In this document: positions 34,428 to 46,707 of the stretch, one piece after another
Numbering within the stretch: the first letter of the stretch is position 1
Layout of the letters: every line of letters begins with the position of its first letter
Assembly (NCBI GenBank): GCA_905221605.1
Contig: CAJNDS010002837.1
Coordinates: 1-64,000 of the forward strand
Length of the DNA: 64,000 nucleotides
DNA from: Symbiodinium natans
Taxonomy: Eukaryota > Sar > Dinophyceae > Suessiales > Symbiodiniaceae
Direction: 5' to 3'
Program-made: the position numbers and the translations under genes
Notes under the pieces: model-generated
Database searches by the model: none
What the model saw: the letters and a program-made list of their open reading frames with translations, nothing else
Told to the model about the DNA's origin: nothing

Positions 34428-37400
34428 TCAGGCCTCGGCAACTTCAAGAGCAGTAGCTTCGGCAACCTCCCTTGCGGCTTCCGCCTTTCCAGAAGAATCA
34501 GCTTTTGATGCTTCAAGGCATTCATGACATTCAACTCGGTCTGATTTAATTTGGCTTCTGGCCTCAGCCAAGAAAGTGGCCTGCAGCTTCTGCGCGTCCT
34601 GTTCGGATTGTGAAGTTTTGTGGGACATAGGAGTCCAATGGAGTCCATGTCTCTCCTTCTGCCCTCCTGCCCTCCCCATTCCTTTCCTGATGTTGACCTC
34701 AATATTAAAACCCCCCCCCCCCCCCAATTCCAAAATACAAATCCAAGAAACATATTTAGACCCCCCCCCCCTGCAATTGTACAATCAATCCTTCTGGGCC
34801 GAGGCAGTTGGAACAAAGCTTTTTAAAACCGAAACCTCATAGCAATCCAATCGATTTCAACTCCATCGAAAAAGGCGGAGGTGTTTTTTTTTAAATCACG
34901 CCACAAACTCACGGTGAGTTCCCTGCACTACCCCCACCCCCCCCTCCCCCCGCGGAAGCCGGTTGGCCGCTTTCAGAACCCGCCCGTCATAAGAAACCCG
35001 TCAATGCGGGATCCCCTTTAGAAAAGTGCTTCAGGTTTAGAGTTTAGGCTACGGATGCTACGGGCCTACAGCTTAGCTGCTTAGCTATAGAGCTTAGGGT
35101 TGAGCGTTGGGGAACGGGTGCACACAACGGCCCTCGACTTCATGCCTTCCTCGAAGCTGCCACAACACATCGCAGAACAAACTCAACATCTCTCCTCCAT
35201 ACCAGCTCTTAGACTGACTGCACAGGCTTCTCATTCGCCTAGGCTTCCAGCCGAGAAGCGTCTGCTTGTCCCCTTCTGTACCCCCTCCCCCACCTGCGCC
35301 GTGTGGGACCTGCCCAAACCGCTTGGAGGCGCCGCCAGGCCGCAGCCCCTTAGACCTTCCTTGGACCTGTCTTGGGATCCTGGAACCTGCCTGCGACCGG
35401 GACCCTTCTGGGAATTTTCTGGGACACTCCTGGGACCCCCCCATCCCCCCCTACCTCCATGGAACCCTTTATGATCCCAGGACCGTTTCTGAAACCTCTA
35501 TTTGGGGCTGGTCACCTGTCTCCTCGCACCCTGCTGCGGGCCGGCCCGGCCGCCGAGGTGGCTGGGGGGGTGGTTCTGAATACGAAGTGGATTTTATTGC
35601 AGCCTGCCACAAATCACCAGCAGGGCCTGGACCAAATCTCAAGCCTCAATGCTAAACGAGCTGGAACGAGCTGGAATGAGCTGGAATGCCGGACTCCTGG
35701 AAGTTCCTGAAATTTGCATGCCCGGGACTCCTGTCCCCTCAACTGGCTTTGCACGTTCAAATGTTCCAGAGCTTCAGGAAATACAAGAGCATCTCGAATG
35801 CGAGTGATTTATTCGACTGCCCCGTGTGCCACATGTCTATATACCATCTGGCCAGATTGGCTCATGGGTCCTCTGCCACTTGTTGAAACGCTCGTCGGGT
35901 CTCCCGCTCCACGTCCATCTGATGGTCATGGCTGCAGCTTAGGATGCAATCTGCAGTGTCAGTGTTCTGTCGTGCTACCCACAAAATGCAGAGGTCGAAT
36001 GGGTTTAATCGCAATGGTACGATGCTGAGTCTCTCCACACCCTTTCACACCCTGGCTTAGATCATTGAAGTTGCAGATCGCAGCATCTGGCTGAGGATTG
36101 CCTCTTTCGAGGCGGCAGCGACTTCTGCTGTAAGCCCGATGACCTTGCCCAAGCAGCAATGCGCAACGCACATGCTTGACACCAAGCGCCGTAACACGCG
36201 TAGATGTGGAGATGAGCAGACTATGCAGCAAAGCGACTAAAGCCGAGAGCTTCTCTTTTTCTTCGTTTTCTGCTTGAAGTTCGGCTTGGGCTCGATGGCG
36301 CTCATCAATTGCCTTGGCAGCGGCCTCTTCTTCATAGCTTGTCCGCTGACGAGACAGCCGCTGCAAGTGATCAGCGTGTTGGCAGCTTTCTTCCAAGCTT
36401 GTTCGCTGAAGCAAAAGCTCGTCCAAGTTGCCGCGGTAATCCAGATGCTGCTTGGCGAGTTTTGCCTCCGCTGCTTTGCACTCCGAAACGGCCGCATCTC
36501 TCTGGTTCTCTGCGGTTTCTGTGACTTGTGCTGCGCTTGCTGCTTCGGCAGCCAGCTCTCGCCGCATGCCTTCGTCATAGTTACAGTACTCGGGTATATT
36601 CACATTGCAGTTTATACTTTCTGGCCGTGCAAGCACCCCGAAAGCAAAATAAGTCTTATAACATAGCCCTGCATGTGGGCACTCAGGAAGAGCACGCTGA
36701 ATTCGAACGCCGAACGCCTTCGGCCGGAAAAAGAACAAGTATAGGCAAGTGGCAACTGATCATGGTTCTCTCTTCCACCTTAATGGCGTTCGCCTCATTG
36801 GTTGAAGTGGCAAGCTCAGCTTGCAGCTGTCCCCCTGCTTGCTCCAGTTGAAAGCGTTCAGTCGCGAAGGATGCTCGGGCCTCTGCTAACTCTTCTGAGA
36901 TGGAAAGGCAGCGATCGGAGACTGCTTGGTGTCGCAGTTGAGCATCTCGCTGAGAGTTGACTTCGGACTGCCGCCACGAAACCAATGCGCTTGTGTAGCG
37001 CTGCTCCTGTTGGTTGACGCGTGCTTGGCGGAGGCTTGAGTCATGACTTTGCTGCTTGATTTATTGACGGATGGTTTGCACACAAGAGACTCCTGGTAAG
37101 AGATCTGGGACTCAAACTGGGCACGCTGCTCTCGCCACTCGTGGGCCCTCTGATCCAAGACCTCCGCAAGCTCAGCCTGCCACAGGCGTTCTTGCTTCTG
37201 CCGGCACTCCTCCAAGATTTCAGCCTCGAGCTTTGCAAGCCTCTCTGCTTGCTGCCGACCTCATGGGTTCCGCTGGCCCCGTCACGGGCGCCTTGTATAT
37301 GTACATACAAACACGACAATATTTGCAACCTTCAAATGCAAAATATGTATTCCTAAGCTACCGAAAAACTGTCTCAGAAGTATTCAACCTTCAATTTAGA

Positions 37401-38398
37401 GTATTTATGAAACACTTTCTTTTTCTCATCAATCTCTTCTTCAAGGTAATGCTGCATGAGACATATCATGTTCATTCTGGAGGCACTAAAGCGGTTGATC
37501 CCTTCACTGGGAGTACCATGTATATGTATACATTCATCGAACGTTCCTCTTGACACCTGTTAAGCACAGCTTTCTTCTAAGTGTTTTTGTAGGCTTTGTC
37601 TTTTTCATTTTCTTCGGGCCACAATGACGTGGCCATGTACAGCCCATCGTGTACTGTGATGGCGCCAAGCTGCACACAGCGACAGCACTCCAGGGAGTCT
37701 CGCCGTTGATCAATGCGTATGCGTTGTACCCGTTGGGCAGCGGCACATGTGCTTGCGGAGGTGCCGGGGCATAGATGGGCATTGCCAGGGCCACGGCTGG
37801 ATCAGTTGGGCGGTGCGTCAGCTGTTCGCCACTCCCTCTAGCCGCCTCTGTGTCGTCTGAAGCTTCTGCCGCCTCTGCAACCTTAGAATCTCTTGCCTAT
37901 TGACGTATTGGAGTACAGGACAGCAGAATGTGGAGCACGGATCTAGAATCTAGAGAGACCAGCGTATAAGAAAAGTAACTCAGACCTCATCATCTTGAAG
38001 TGAGCAGCTTCAGAGCCTTCAGGGGGCAGAGGTAGGCCGCCAGACATGTCATCTGCCGTGGCCGGAGTCGGCGATTCAAGTGTTGCAGGCGGTACTGGCG
38101 GCTCTGCTTCGTCGCCCTCAGCTGCTTGAAGCTGTCAGAGACAGAAGCCTGCACAAAATTCGAAATCATGTCCCTTTGACCACCTGTATCCCCAACAAAG
38201 TCCTCAGCTTAGGTCGCCAACTTTCATCATGTCTTGAATGAGTAGCTGAGTTGCTGAAGTAATCAAGTCTGTCTGAGGCAACGCTGGCTCAGTCTCAAGT
38301 GCTTGGGAATGCGAGGCATCGGGCACTTGTCGGGCTCGACTCTCCCAGGCCCTGCGCGAGACTTGCAAGTTGCTGCAAGATTCAGAGAAGGCTTCGTT
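34428..38398 (-). CDS. Multi-exon coiled-coil protein
   Basis: At least seven minus-strand exons form one plausible gene. About 38398-38218 (SCSNLQVSRRAWESRAR to LLIQDMMKV). 38121-37986, Pro/Glu-rich (AEGDEAEPPVPPATLESP). 37874 to about 37630 (MPIYAPAPPQAHVPLPNGYN). 37259-37084 (AERLAKLEAEILEECRQKQE). 37034-36779 (SEELAEARASFATERFQLEQ). 36569 to about 36200 (AAEAKLAKQHLDYRGNLDEL, then AQAELQAENEEKEKLSALV). About 34610-34428 (REVAEATALEVAEA and stop). The last four are long amphipathic Glu/Ala/Gln helices with Leu heptads, typical of scaffold or cytoskeletal coiled coils. Several donors are GT (ATTAAG|GTGG, ATGAG|GTCTG), others GC or GA. The join at 37083-37035 would need an intron under 50 bases. 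Function unknown. One gene is inferred from shared strand and composition. Confidence 0.6.
34705..34772. repeat. Paired poly-C tracts
   Basis: Runs of about 16 C (34710) and 10 C (34761) flank a 35-base A-rich spacer, within the inferred last intron of the coiled-coil gene. Confidence 0.6.
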
Positions 38399-39327
38399 CC
38401 GTCATGGCGGTACCACGGAGCATCATAAGCATCTCTGCAGTCAGGGAACGAAAACATCAAGTTGTTCTGGGCAACTCAATTTCCTGTACAGTAGCATGTC
38501 AGGCTGCAACCGAATACAATCACATATCAGCTCGGAAGCCCGGGCTAGTCGACAAGGTCGTCACCAGTCGAGTGGTCTGTCTCTAAGCACGAGTCCCAAG
38601 CAGTTGCCTGTAGGTCCATGACACCATGTGCAAAGCCCCTCATGTTGAGCTAGGCTGATGCAAGCATGCCAGAAGCCACCCTCTGACAACACAAAACAGG
38701 AGAGCCAAGCAATGTCAGGGAAAACCGATTCTGCACCAACTCTGTGTCTGATACCCTGGCAGCTGCAGGAGGTGCGAGCTAGTTGGTTAGCCTGCGTCCT
38801 TCAACGTAGGGCTGGTGCGTCTAGGCTATAGCAACGAGTTCCTTCGAAAGTCTTTCGCAGCTACTTTCGTGGGGCCTAAGGGCACTACACAGAGCATAAG
38901 ATCAGTATTTTCATGAAGAGTGCGGGCCACTACACGCGCTATGAAATGTGTGTCTCACATGAAGTCGAACACAAGGATCTTCTGTACGACCCTCAAGAAC
39001 CCCGAAGCTAACTAGCCCAACTCAACCAACCGATGAACCTCTGGGGCAGCGTGAAACCGCATCGTCGCAGTGGCGCTGCCGCTGGGCGATGGCGCACATT
39101 TGCCATTGGCTCACAGTAGAAGATCCCACTGGATTGGCTAAGTCCTAAAGAGTAGTCCACAAAAGACAGTGCAGACTGGCACATCGCTCCGAACTATCTC
39201 TGCACGATGTTGGCTGCATTGGTGCCGGTGAAAGAACTTCACCCAGAGTGTCATGCTTCGCCACAGTCCACAGCCATCACAGTGCACGTCTGGGTAGCAT
39301 TCCCTAGCCCTAAATCTGCTTGTTCTC

Positions 39328-39464
39328 GCACTTCGCGGATGGTGTCCACCATGTGCTGCGGCTCTGCCCCACCTGACCAGCTGCGCAGCTGGTCGTCGCA
39401 CTTGCTGCCCTCCATGTTTGAGCCTAGGCTCGACAAAAGGTCTTGAGGCACATTGAAGGAAAGC
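39328..39464 (-). CDS. Possible exon, hypothetical (possibly followed by a ZZ-like motif)
   Basis: After an acceptor (TTACCCAG) the frame reads LSFNVPQDLLSSLGSNMEG to PQHMVDTIREV. A few bases downstream, in another frame, the peptide DVHCDGCG appears at 39289-39262, resembling the first zinc knuckle of a ZZ finger. Joining them needs an intron of only about 40 bases, and no second zinc knuckle was found, so the ZZ assignment is weak. Confidence 0.3.
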
Positions 39465-39675
39465 CTGGGTAAGCTTGACAGGAGGCGTCAATCAACCGCA
39501 ATGCCACGATGCTGAGCATCAGGCAGTCAACCTGCCGATGAAACGGGGGTACAGCAGGATAGAATGGCAAAAGGACAGGAAGCTGTAATCGGGCAGGCAA
39601 AAACAGAAACTGCAGTCAGCACTCAGGCATGATCTTTTGGGAGGAACAGGTTCTGCTGACATTCACGTTCACCAC

Positions 39676-39779
39676 CCATGATGCTGCTGCTGCATCTGCA
39701 GAATCGGACTTCTGTCCTCGTCCCATACGCCGTGCATGAACAGGCTTCCCACTTCCACGTTGTACTCCTCACATTGGAC
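39676..39779 (-). CDS. Possible exon, hypothetical
   Basis: An acceptor (ACTGGGCAAG) is followed by VQCEEYNVEVGSLFMHGVW, then DEDRSPILQMQQQ and a possible GT donor (CATCATGG|GTGGTG). Protein-like, no family recognised. Confidence 0.35.
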
Positions 39780-40489
39780 CTTGCCCAGTCTGTCTGATCA
39801 TTCATGGAGCTGCTGTGAAGATTGCGCTAAGCCAAGCTCAACATGTTTCCTGGTGTGCAACATGAGCATGTCAGGGCAGCAGTCTGCTTGAGCCCCCATT
39901 GTAACCCACTGGGCCCACCAGACTGCACTTAATAAGCTTTGATGGGGTTTCTGATGGCCTGCGTTGACTTGTCGAGGGCCGGCTTTTAAGAGAAGTGCAG
40001 CCTTGCAGAACTTTCCGCATGAGGGTAGCCACATCTGCAGAACCAAGGGACCTACAGTAGGTTTTTTGATGCAGGTCTGGTGAATGCTTTCGTTCCAGCT
40101 CTCTGAGTGCTCGGCTGCTGTGCAGATGGGGTCACGACCATGAAAAACGCCCACACCATCGCAAATGAAGGTCTGTTCTTAGCAGGGCTGAGCACAAGCC
40201 TTCACGCCCGCACGTCAAGCAACTCGAGACCGACAGCAACAGTAACAGGATCACACAAGAGTGACGCTCGCACCAAACATGGCATACATGGCCCACATAA
40301 GTATTCTGTCAATCGACAAGGAAGTGCATGAACATTTGGTGCCGCACGGGCGCCGCTCCAGCCGCCGCGGCACTGAGCCGTGCAACTCTGGCCTGGGGAA
40401 TTGTTGGATTTTGCCGCGAGCGAGTAGTAGGCATGATTGAACATGTGATGGAACACGTGATCTTGCGGGTCTTAGTAAGTCTTGAGTCT

Positions 40490-40702
40490 TCATAGAGTTA
40501 GCCAGGCATGGAGAAATGAACCGAGGCCGAGCTTGTCGCCCGTCTTCCGTCCCGTGCAGTCGTGGACCTTGTAAACGCTAGAATGGGTTGAAGGGACTCT
40601 GTTCTTTACGAACTTTGCGACCTTGAGCCTAAATGTGCTGGATTCTGCTGCTTTAATCGCCTCAAGAGTTTCGCTTGCTTGGCTTGGGATTCCTTCCTTC
40701 AC
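40490..40702 (-). CDS. Possible exon, hypothetical
   Basis: A 70-residue frame includes a basic helical segment (SQASETLEAIKAAESSTFRL, then KVAKFVKNRVPSTHSSVYKV). No domain recognised. The last 20 residues may be intron. Confidence 0.3.
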   Translation of the reverse strand: MKEGIPSQASETLEAIKAAESSTFRLKVAKFVKNRVPSTHSSVYKVHDCTGRKTGDKLGLGSFLHAWLTL

Positions 40703-41539
40703 CGCCCCTCATCCCTACCGGGGATGCAAAGAATTTGATAATATCATTTGATCGTCATGGATTTCGAAGCTTCTGGCCACTGCAAGACCCACGGGGAAGC
40801 CCTGCGTGCACACCACCGCATCGAAGAAGCTTGCCTGGCATTTGTCAGCAGGACCCAACATTGGGCGCTCTCTTTTGCAGAGTTCTTGTGTGATCAAGCT
40901 CAGTACACAATGCAGGAGGAAAGCTGAGCAAGAGAGACCGGAATCGGTCTGTGAACAATCCCGCTGGGCAATGTCACCTGGGACAATGGAGGGTTGCAGT
41001 TGACTGCGGCATTTTGGTCGGCGCCGGCTTTGTCTAACTGTGAGCGACCGAGCCCGCAGGAAGTGCTTTGATGCTGCCGCCAAAGCTTACTCTACGCTTC
41101 GGAACTGAGAATTGTAAACATGGACCTTGATTGAGCAAACATCACGATGAGTGTGTACTGCGGGCATGGCGCTCCTGCAATCAAGTGGTCCTGCTGCACG
41201 CGCTCCTTGTGGAGCACCTGGCGCTGCCAAGGACATGAAATCTACATGCAGAACTCAGAAAGCAGAACTCAAGACGTTGAGTCCCTCCTCCAGGTAGTAC
41301 AGGTGTCCGGCCTCGTGGCACCGAGAAAAACATCAGCCACAATTCAACTAACATCCTCATGACTCTCACTTCTTTGCTCAGCCCCCCTACGAAATATCTT
41401 TTGCAGTGTGGCTTTTCAGAAAATTCACAGCGATCACGTGTTCTTGGCTCTCGCATCTGTAGCTACGCGTGGCCTTCCTGAAGAGCAAATTCTGCCCCAA
41501 ACAACACGGCGACTGCGCAGGGGAGTGGAGTCCTCAACG

Positions 41540-41801
41540 TGCAGGTGCCTCCATGTACATGGAGCCAGACCTGAGAGGTGTTCGAAGGGCAGAGTTGCTT
41601 GTTTCAGATGGCTTGCTGGTCGCTGCCGGAATGACAGCAATGATACTGGAGACCATGCAGTCTTCCATCTGTGCAGATCGTGGCAAACGCCGGCAGCGCA
41701 AGGGCATGTTGCATACCATCACACAGGGCATCATGGCAAGGCACGTTGCACGGAACGTACACGACTCAGGGCTGAGGACGCACGGGAGCTGCGGCATTGG
41801 T
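41540..41801 (+). CDS. Possible exon, hypothetical
   Basis: A plus-strand frame (MEPDLRGVRRAELLVSDG, then AAGMTAMILETMQSSICADR) runs to a consensus-like donor (GGCATTG|GTAACC). The minus strand is also open here. Family unknown. Confidence 0.3.
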
Positions 41802-42366
41802 AACCCTTTGTTGGTTCCTTCTTTAACCCTTTGGACAAAATGCCCTGTGTCGGAACAAAACAGGACCTGTCTTCTGAGGACCTTTCGCGGAGATTCTTTT
41901 AATGACAGCTTCCGCAATGCTTCCGAGACACGGCCAGCAACCTTCAAAGTTTTAAGGCTTGCTATGGATTGTTGAAGTTTTTATGTCGGTTTTGCTTGCC
42001 ACCCCAGCACCCAGCAGGTTGGGGGGGAAGGGACTGTAGGCGAGGCGGTAGTTTCGACTCGTTCAGAACCTCATATGCTTCCTCCAGCCCCTGCACAACA
42101 AAACGAAATTGAGTGGCATGAGGCTCCAAACATGTAATGACTGAAAAAGTGATCCCCTGCACCCGTAAGCTAGGGCATGCTGGGTGGTTCACACACGTGC
42201 ATCCCTTCTAGGCATTTGAGTTTCATAAAGAACACCGGAGTAGCACAGCAAATCTATGCTGTAACCAGCTCGTCACCAATCAGCCGCAATTCATCTGTTG
42301 ACCACTGAAATCAGCGTACAAGGGCACGGTTGCGAAAAGCAGCGACTGTAGGTGATGCGCAACACC

Positions 42367-42597
42367 CTACCAGGCTCGACATGTCACGATGGCTGTCAGT
42401 ACAAAGTGGAGCGTCCTCCACCACTTCACGGGCAATTGATGAGCTTCTTTGTTAGTGCCGACGAAAAGCCAATCGCTTGATTTCTTGCTTAAGGCCCTGC
42501 CCTCAGCTTTACATGTGGAAGAAGATGGGACATGGGCTTGACTCGCGACGATCTGTCTGAAGGAATCACAGAAAAGTGGTGCGTCTGAAGCATGCAA
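42367..42597 (-). CDS. Possible exon, hypothetical
   Basis: The frame reads SFRQIVASQAHVPSSSTCKA, then SDWLFVGTNKEAHQLPVKWW and ends at a stop after TAIVTCRAW. It looks like a C-terminal exon. No family recognised. Confidence 0.32.
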   Translation of the reverse strand: MHASDAPLFCDSFRQIVASQAHVPSSSTCKAEGRALSKKSSDWLFVGTNKEAHQLPVKWWRTLHFVLTAIVTCRAW

Positions 42598-43069
42598 AGG
42601 CGCAGGTTCTGAACCGCTCCAGCCCCCTGTCTCCAGGAAGCCAAGTCTTTGCTGCCGAGGGTCATTGTCAACTGTGCGAGAGACACCAAAAGCCAGGAAT
42701 GAACAACCAGCGACGTGTGCTCAAACAAGTGTCGGTGGTAAATTCAGCATCGTTTCTGAAACAACCCTTGCATGGCCACAAACTGACTTGCGGCCAAAAC
42801 GATAGCGAGACGCCAGCTTCAGGCCACGATAAGTTTGGTATGTACCCCGAGTGGCGATAGGTCCATGAGCTGCTATGCCTTCCCTAGGCCTCATCGGTCT
42901 ACTGGTCCCCATTTTGATCTGCGACTTGTATTAACTGATGCAGCAGCGGTTGATTAGCAGCTGGCCCATGTCGTAGCAGTAAGCATGCCAACATGTGACC
43001 TCAAATCGCTGCAGATGTCCCTTATGCCTGTAAACAGGGTACTGGGAGCGCAGTCTGGCCCTGCCACAC

Positions 43070-43128
43070 AGTCACATAGTCACACCCACACACACACACA
43101 TACACCCACGCGCGCGCGCGCGCGCTGG
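43070..43128. repeat. (CA)n(CG)n microsatellite
   Basis: CACACACACACACA grading into CGCGCGCGCGCGCGCG, an alternating purine-pyrimidine tract of about 45 bases with Z-DNA potential. Confidence 0.85.
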
Positions 43129-43441
43129 CGTGCTGACACTTAGTCTCCGGCTGTGTTGGAAAGGTATCCCACGCGTCAGGCCCTGGCAAGAACTCAGCTG
43201 TGAACATCAGAGCTTCAGATCTCAGAAGCTTCAGAGTGCGTAGCTTTTCGACTTGTGGGGCACCGCGGACCACCTTTGTTCGTAACCAACTACCGACGGG
43301 TTCAGCCGCCACGTACTCCGAGCATGTTGGATTCTCTGAGTCGCCGGTTTCAGCACGAGGCAGTCTGGCTGTCAGCGGGGTTGAAGGTTCCCAGCTTCAT
43401 CAGCTTTCGCCAAAAAGGGTCGGGATGCAGAGCCCGAAGTC

Positions 43442-43850
43442 CTATTGTACAGCAATTCCAGGGTCTCTGACCACAGCTTGGTCCCCTCGCTTGGGATCTG
43501 TGACCGTATCCATCACAGCTGCAGCCGCATCTGATGCCTGGTCTCCACCAGAGCCCCTGCTGGAACACGTGACCGATTCCACTGAAAGAGCGACCCTTTT
43601 TTCTTTAACAAACACTTTGAAAATATCCCAACATTGCACATGATTTGTCGACACGTCGTGCGAGGAGAGGCCGGCTGTGACAGCCGCCTTGAGCAAGAAG
43701 GGATGAGAGGGACAATGCCCCCTCCCTGTGGTGGTTCCGGTCGTTACTGTATGCCCGACCCAGAATTCCGTCTCGAATTCTTGCCTGGCATCGCTGAACA
43801 GATCCAGTTCGTTGGTGAATGTGAAGGAAGGCCGAAGTGACTGAAGCGGT
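43442..43850 (-). CDS. Hypothetical protein, C-terminal exon
   Basis: A minus-strand frame of about 135 codons, longer than the ATG-limited ORF suggests. It reads LRPSFTFTNELDLFSDARQE, then FETEFWVGHT, and later KEKRVALSVESVTCSSRG before a TAG stop. Composition is protein-like throughout and it contains a short Ala run (SDAAAAVMD). Family unknown. A CTG/CAG tract at 43862-43883 lies just upstream. Confidence 0.42.
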
Positions 43851-43861
43851 GCGCCCCGTCA

Positions 43862-43884
43862 ATGCTGCTGCTGCTGCTGCTGTG
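43862..43884. repeat. (CTG)n microsatellite
   Basis: About seven CTG units on the plus strand. In the minus-strand frame they encode a short alanine tract. Confidence 0.8.
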
Positions 43885-44296
43885 GTGGCTGTGTTCATAT
43901 CATTCATAACGATTTTTATGCCGAGCTCGGCCTCACCCCATGGCCTGCACATCCGAAACAACTTCCTACGCATTCTCAGAGGATTCCAAGGGGCAAACCG
44001 AAACAAGAGCCTATGATTTTTCAAGCTCTGATGCTTGGCGACGGCAAGCAACAAAACCGCAGCAACCCGGTCCAAATCATACTGCAAGGGAAGGTCTGTC
44101 CTCCGAGTTGGGGCGGCCTTTGCAAGTTAAGGTTGTGGTCAAAGTGAGCTGTGGAATTGACAAGTCTCGGGCGCCCTAGAATGGCTCGGGAATAAAATAT
44201 ACCTGAGTTGTGTAAGCAAGGCCGCTTGTTTCGCCGGGTGCCCTCATCCCGCAAGTCGGCGACAAGCCAGGCAAGGACCAAGGATCGAAGGTCGAC

Positions 44297-44509
44297 ATGT
44301 GGACTCCAAGGAAAGAACCCGCGCACAACGCGTTTTCGAACATTATGCGGGAAAAGTTGTCGAAGGCTCTAACTACTGTTCTCAGAGCTGGAGCAGGCGT
44401 TGCCTACTCTGAAGACTTGCTGTGGGTTTGCACTGCTGTGTCCTCACTGCATCGGGCACATGCAGCGACTCCCAACAGCGAAGCAGCGGAAGCAAAGAAA
44501 CACACATAA
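44297..44509 (+). CDS. Possible exon, hypothetical
   Basis: A plus-strand frame (NAFSNIMREKLSKALTTVLR, then RAHAATPNSEAAEAKKHT) ends at TAA. The composition is helical. The opposite strand is also open, and no family is recognised. Confidence 0.28.
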   Translation: MWTPRKEPAHNAFSNIMREKLSKALTTVLRAGAGVAYSEDLLWVCTAVSSLHRAHAATPNSEAAEAKKHT

Positions 44510-44977
44510 CAACAATCAGAACGAAGAAGGCAGCCAAGGGCAATCTGCACAAAGCCATTCAAAAATCCAAGGGTGCTACGGGACATTTCCGTGAGTGACT
44601 TAAGACTTAAATGCATGTTCTTTCAATGCAGGGAGGGCAAGCAAGTAAGTGTATAGGAGTTTAATATGGCATGAGCATGCATGAGCAATGTGAGCAGAAG
44701 GCGGGAGAGCAGACCACCTAGAACCGCCAAGAGAGCACCCTTAGATATCCTCGGGATGCACACAACATCTCACAGCCAATAGCTGTCATAATCTTCCCAA
44801 CACAGCTTTGCTGCTTCCTGCCTGGAGCATAGCCTTGACGCAGAAATGGGCCTTGCCAAGGGGGGACCCTGCTTGCTGCACTGGAAACCATGAAGGGCGA
44901 CCCTGCCACGAACAGTTTTTTGAACATCGTATCCGGCGCAGCACGATCTGCATCAAGATTGCCTCAAGACTACTTAC

Positions 44978-45317
44978 CCGCTGCCGCTGCCGCGGCGGCT
45001 GCCGCTGCCGCTGCTGCTGACGCTAGTGCTTCTGCCATGTCTCTGAGTAGGGTCATGGAGCTGTGCCGATCTCTGGCAACAAGAGCAAACAAAAGGCGCA
45101 ACATCACGTTTGCTTTGATGGCCTTGATACCAGGTCTGAGCTTCGGATATGTAAGCGACCTGGGATCAAAGCGAGCGCTGGGAGGGAGTTTGTTTCTAAC
45201 CTTTTCGCTTGATAATGTTGCGGTTCGGAGAGCGTCAAATTCTTTCGCAATCAACCTGGAGCCACATCGAGCCACTGTCTCCCGCGATTTTGGCCTAAGG
45301 TTCTGCCTGGATGTCAA
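44978..45317 (-). CDS. Hypothetical exon ending in a polyalanine tract
   Basis: The frame reads SRLIAKEFDALRTATLSSEK, then KLRPGIKAIKANVMLRLLFA and SMTLLRDMAEALASA. It ends in about 13 alanines encoded by mixed GCG/GCA/GCC codons directly before a textbook donor (GCAGCGG|GTAAGT). The donor decides the minus strand; the plus-strand polyalanine ORF is its shadow. Function unknown. Confidence 0.5.
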
Positions 45318-45606
45318 GAAATCCGCGGTCAGGAGGTTCCTTTATGCAAAGAATGATGGAAGCGAGACTTTTCGAGACACAATCTCTCCCTTAAATCCAT
45401 GGTCTCAAAAAGCCTAAAGCAAGAAGCGACCTCAGTGAATGAGCTCCTCGCAACTTGCCCCTGAGTGTCGTTGAAAGCATCGCTGATCCTCAGCCTTGGC
45501 GTCAGCTTCGATTTGGCACTGAGCAAGGCTTAGGCTTAGACAAAAAGCCTTCATTGAAACATGAAGCCTTAAGATACCCCCTCCTGTGATTTTTTTAACT
45601 TCTCAC

Positions 45607-45742
45607 CAGATTCCACTCGCTGACTTGGGCAACGGCTCGCTGTTCTCGTCGCTGGTTATTTCAAAGACCTTGGCGACAAACAGATCTTCTCGGGCAGAAT
45701 GAAAGAGCCAACGTGAACTCAAAAGTTCCAGGAGCGACAGAC
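45607..45742 (-). CDS. Hypothetical exon
   Basis: The frame reads SRWLFHSAREDLFVAKVFEI, then TSDENSEPLPKSASGI, and ends at a consensus donor (AATCTG|GTGAGA). Same strand as, and 290 bases upstream of, the polyalanine exon, so probably the same gene. A further minus-strand open frame at 45950-46200 may be an earlier exon. Confidence 0.45.
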
Positions 45743-46707
45743 CCAAGGGCATGATGGCACATGCGTGGGCAGGATGCAGCCAGATGGAACAAGCAGTGGA
45801 TGGGCACACTTGAGAAAGAAGTACAACAGCTAGCGTGCGCACGCGGCAAGGACCCGGCCAACCGCAAGGCTGCTCTCAGGCAAGGTTTTTGCGAGAACTG
45901 GGAATGCACGGAAGCAAAACGCAACGCTGCTTGTGACGGCCATGCATCAGCACAGGCATGCCATTGCTGGCGAAGCGTGCTTGACACGACTGTCCTGTGC
46001 AAGCGCGTCTTGCAGCTCCATGCAAATGTCTTCTTTAGGATTTGGGGATCCTGTGCTTGAATCTACCCAGCTGGACAAAGTGATCTGGAGGAAGAATTTG
46101 GGTGAGAGGGGGCTCCAGGAAGTAGAGCTCTGTGCTGCCACGAGGGCTGCACGCCACCGAACTGCAAGATGCGCGGTGGCTTTAAAATTTTCTTCCATGC
46201 TGACACGATGCCTGGATGCCTGGGATGGGGTGGGGGGAGGAAGGGACTCAAGGGGCTGAAGGGGCGGCGGGGAAAGGGGCAATAGGCAATTACGTGTGGA
46301 ATTGTCCTGCCATAGGCTGGCCACGTAAGCGCCACACGTAGGACCCTGTCTCTGGTGCCACGAAAAGACCATAGAACCTGGTCTTGACATTGACTTTGCC
46401 AAATACCATGGTCTTGCTAGTCAAACATTGTTATGCAAGAAGGTCCAGGTCCAATGCGCCGGCCAGGCAAGCGCCATGCACTCGATCTGCCAGTCTGGGG
46501 CCCTGGCATCTGCCCATAATTGTCACCATAGTTCGTGCTGCTGGCCAGTGCCTTGGCCAGCCAAGACAGGTGAAAAGATCACAAGCAACTATGCCAACAA
46601 GGCAACGCGTCAACTTCAGGCCAGTTGACACTGAGCAAGCAAAAGGAAGATTCCGATAGCGACGTTCCCATATTTTGCAACGCGCAAGCGAAAGGGCTGA
46701 GCGCGAT

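Noticed and set aside
39138-39491. Full ZZ zinc finger on the minus strand
   Set aside because: Only the first CxxC (CDGC) is visible; the second knuckle is missing, and the join would need an intron of about 40 bases.
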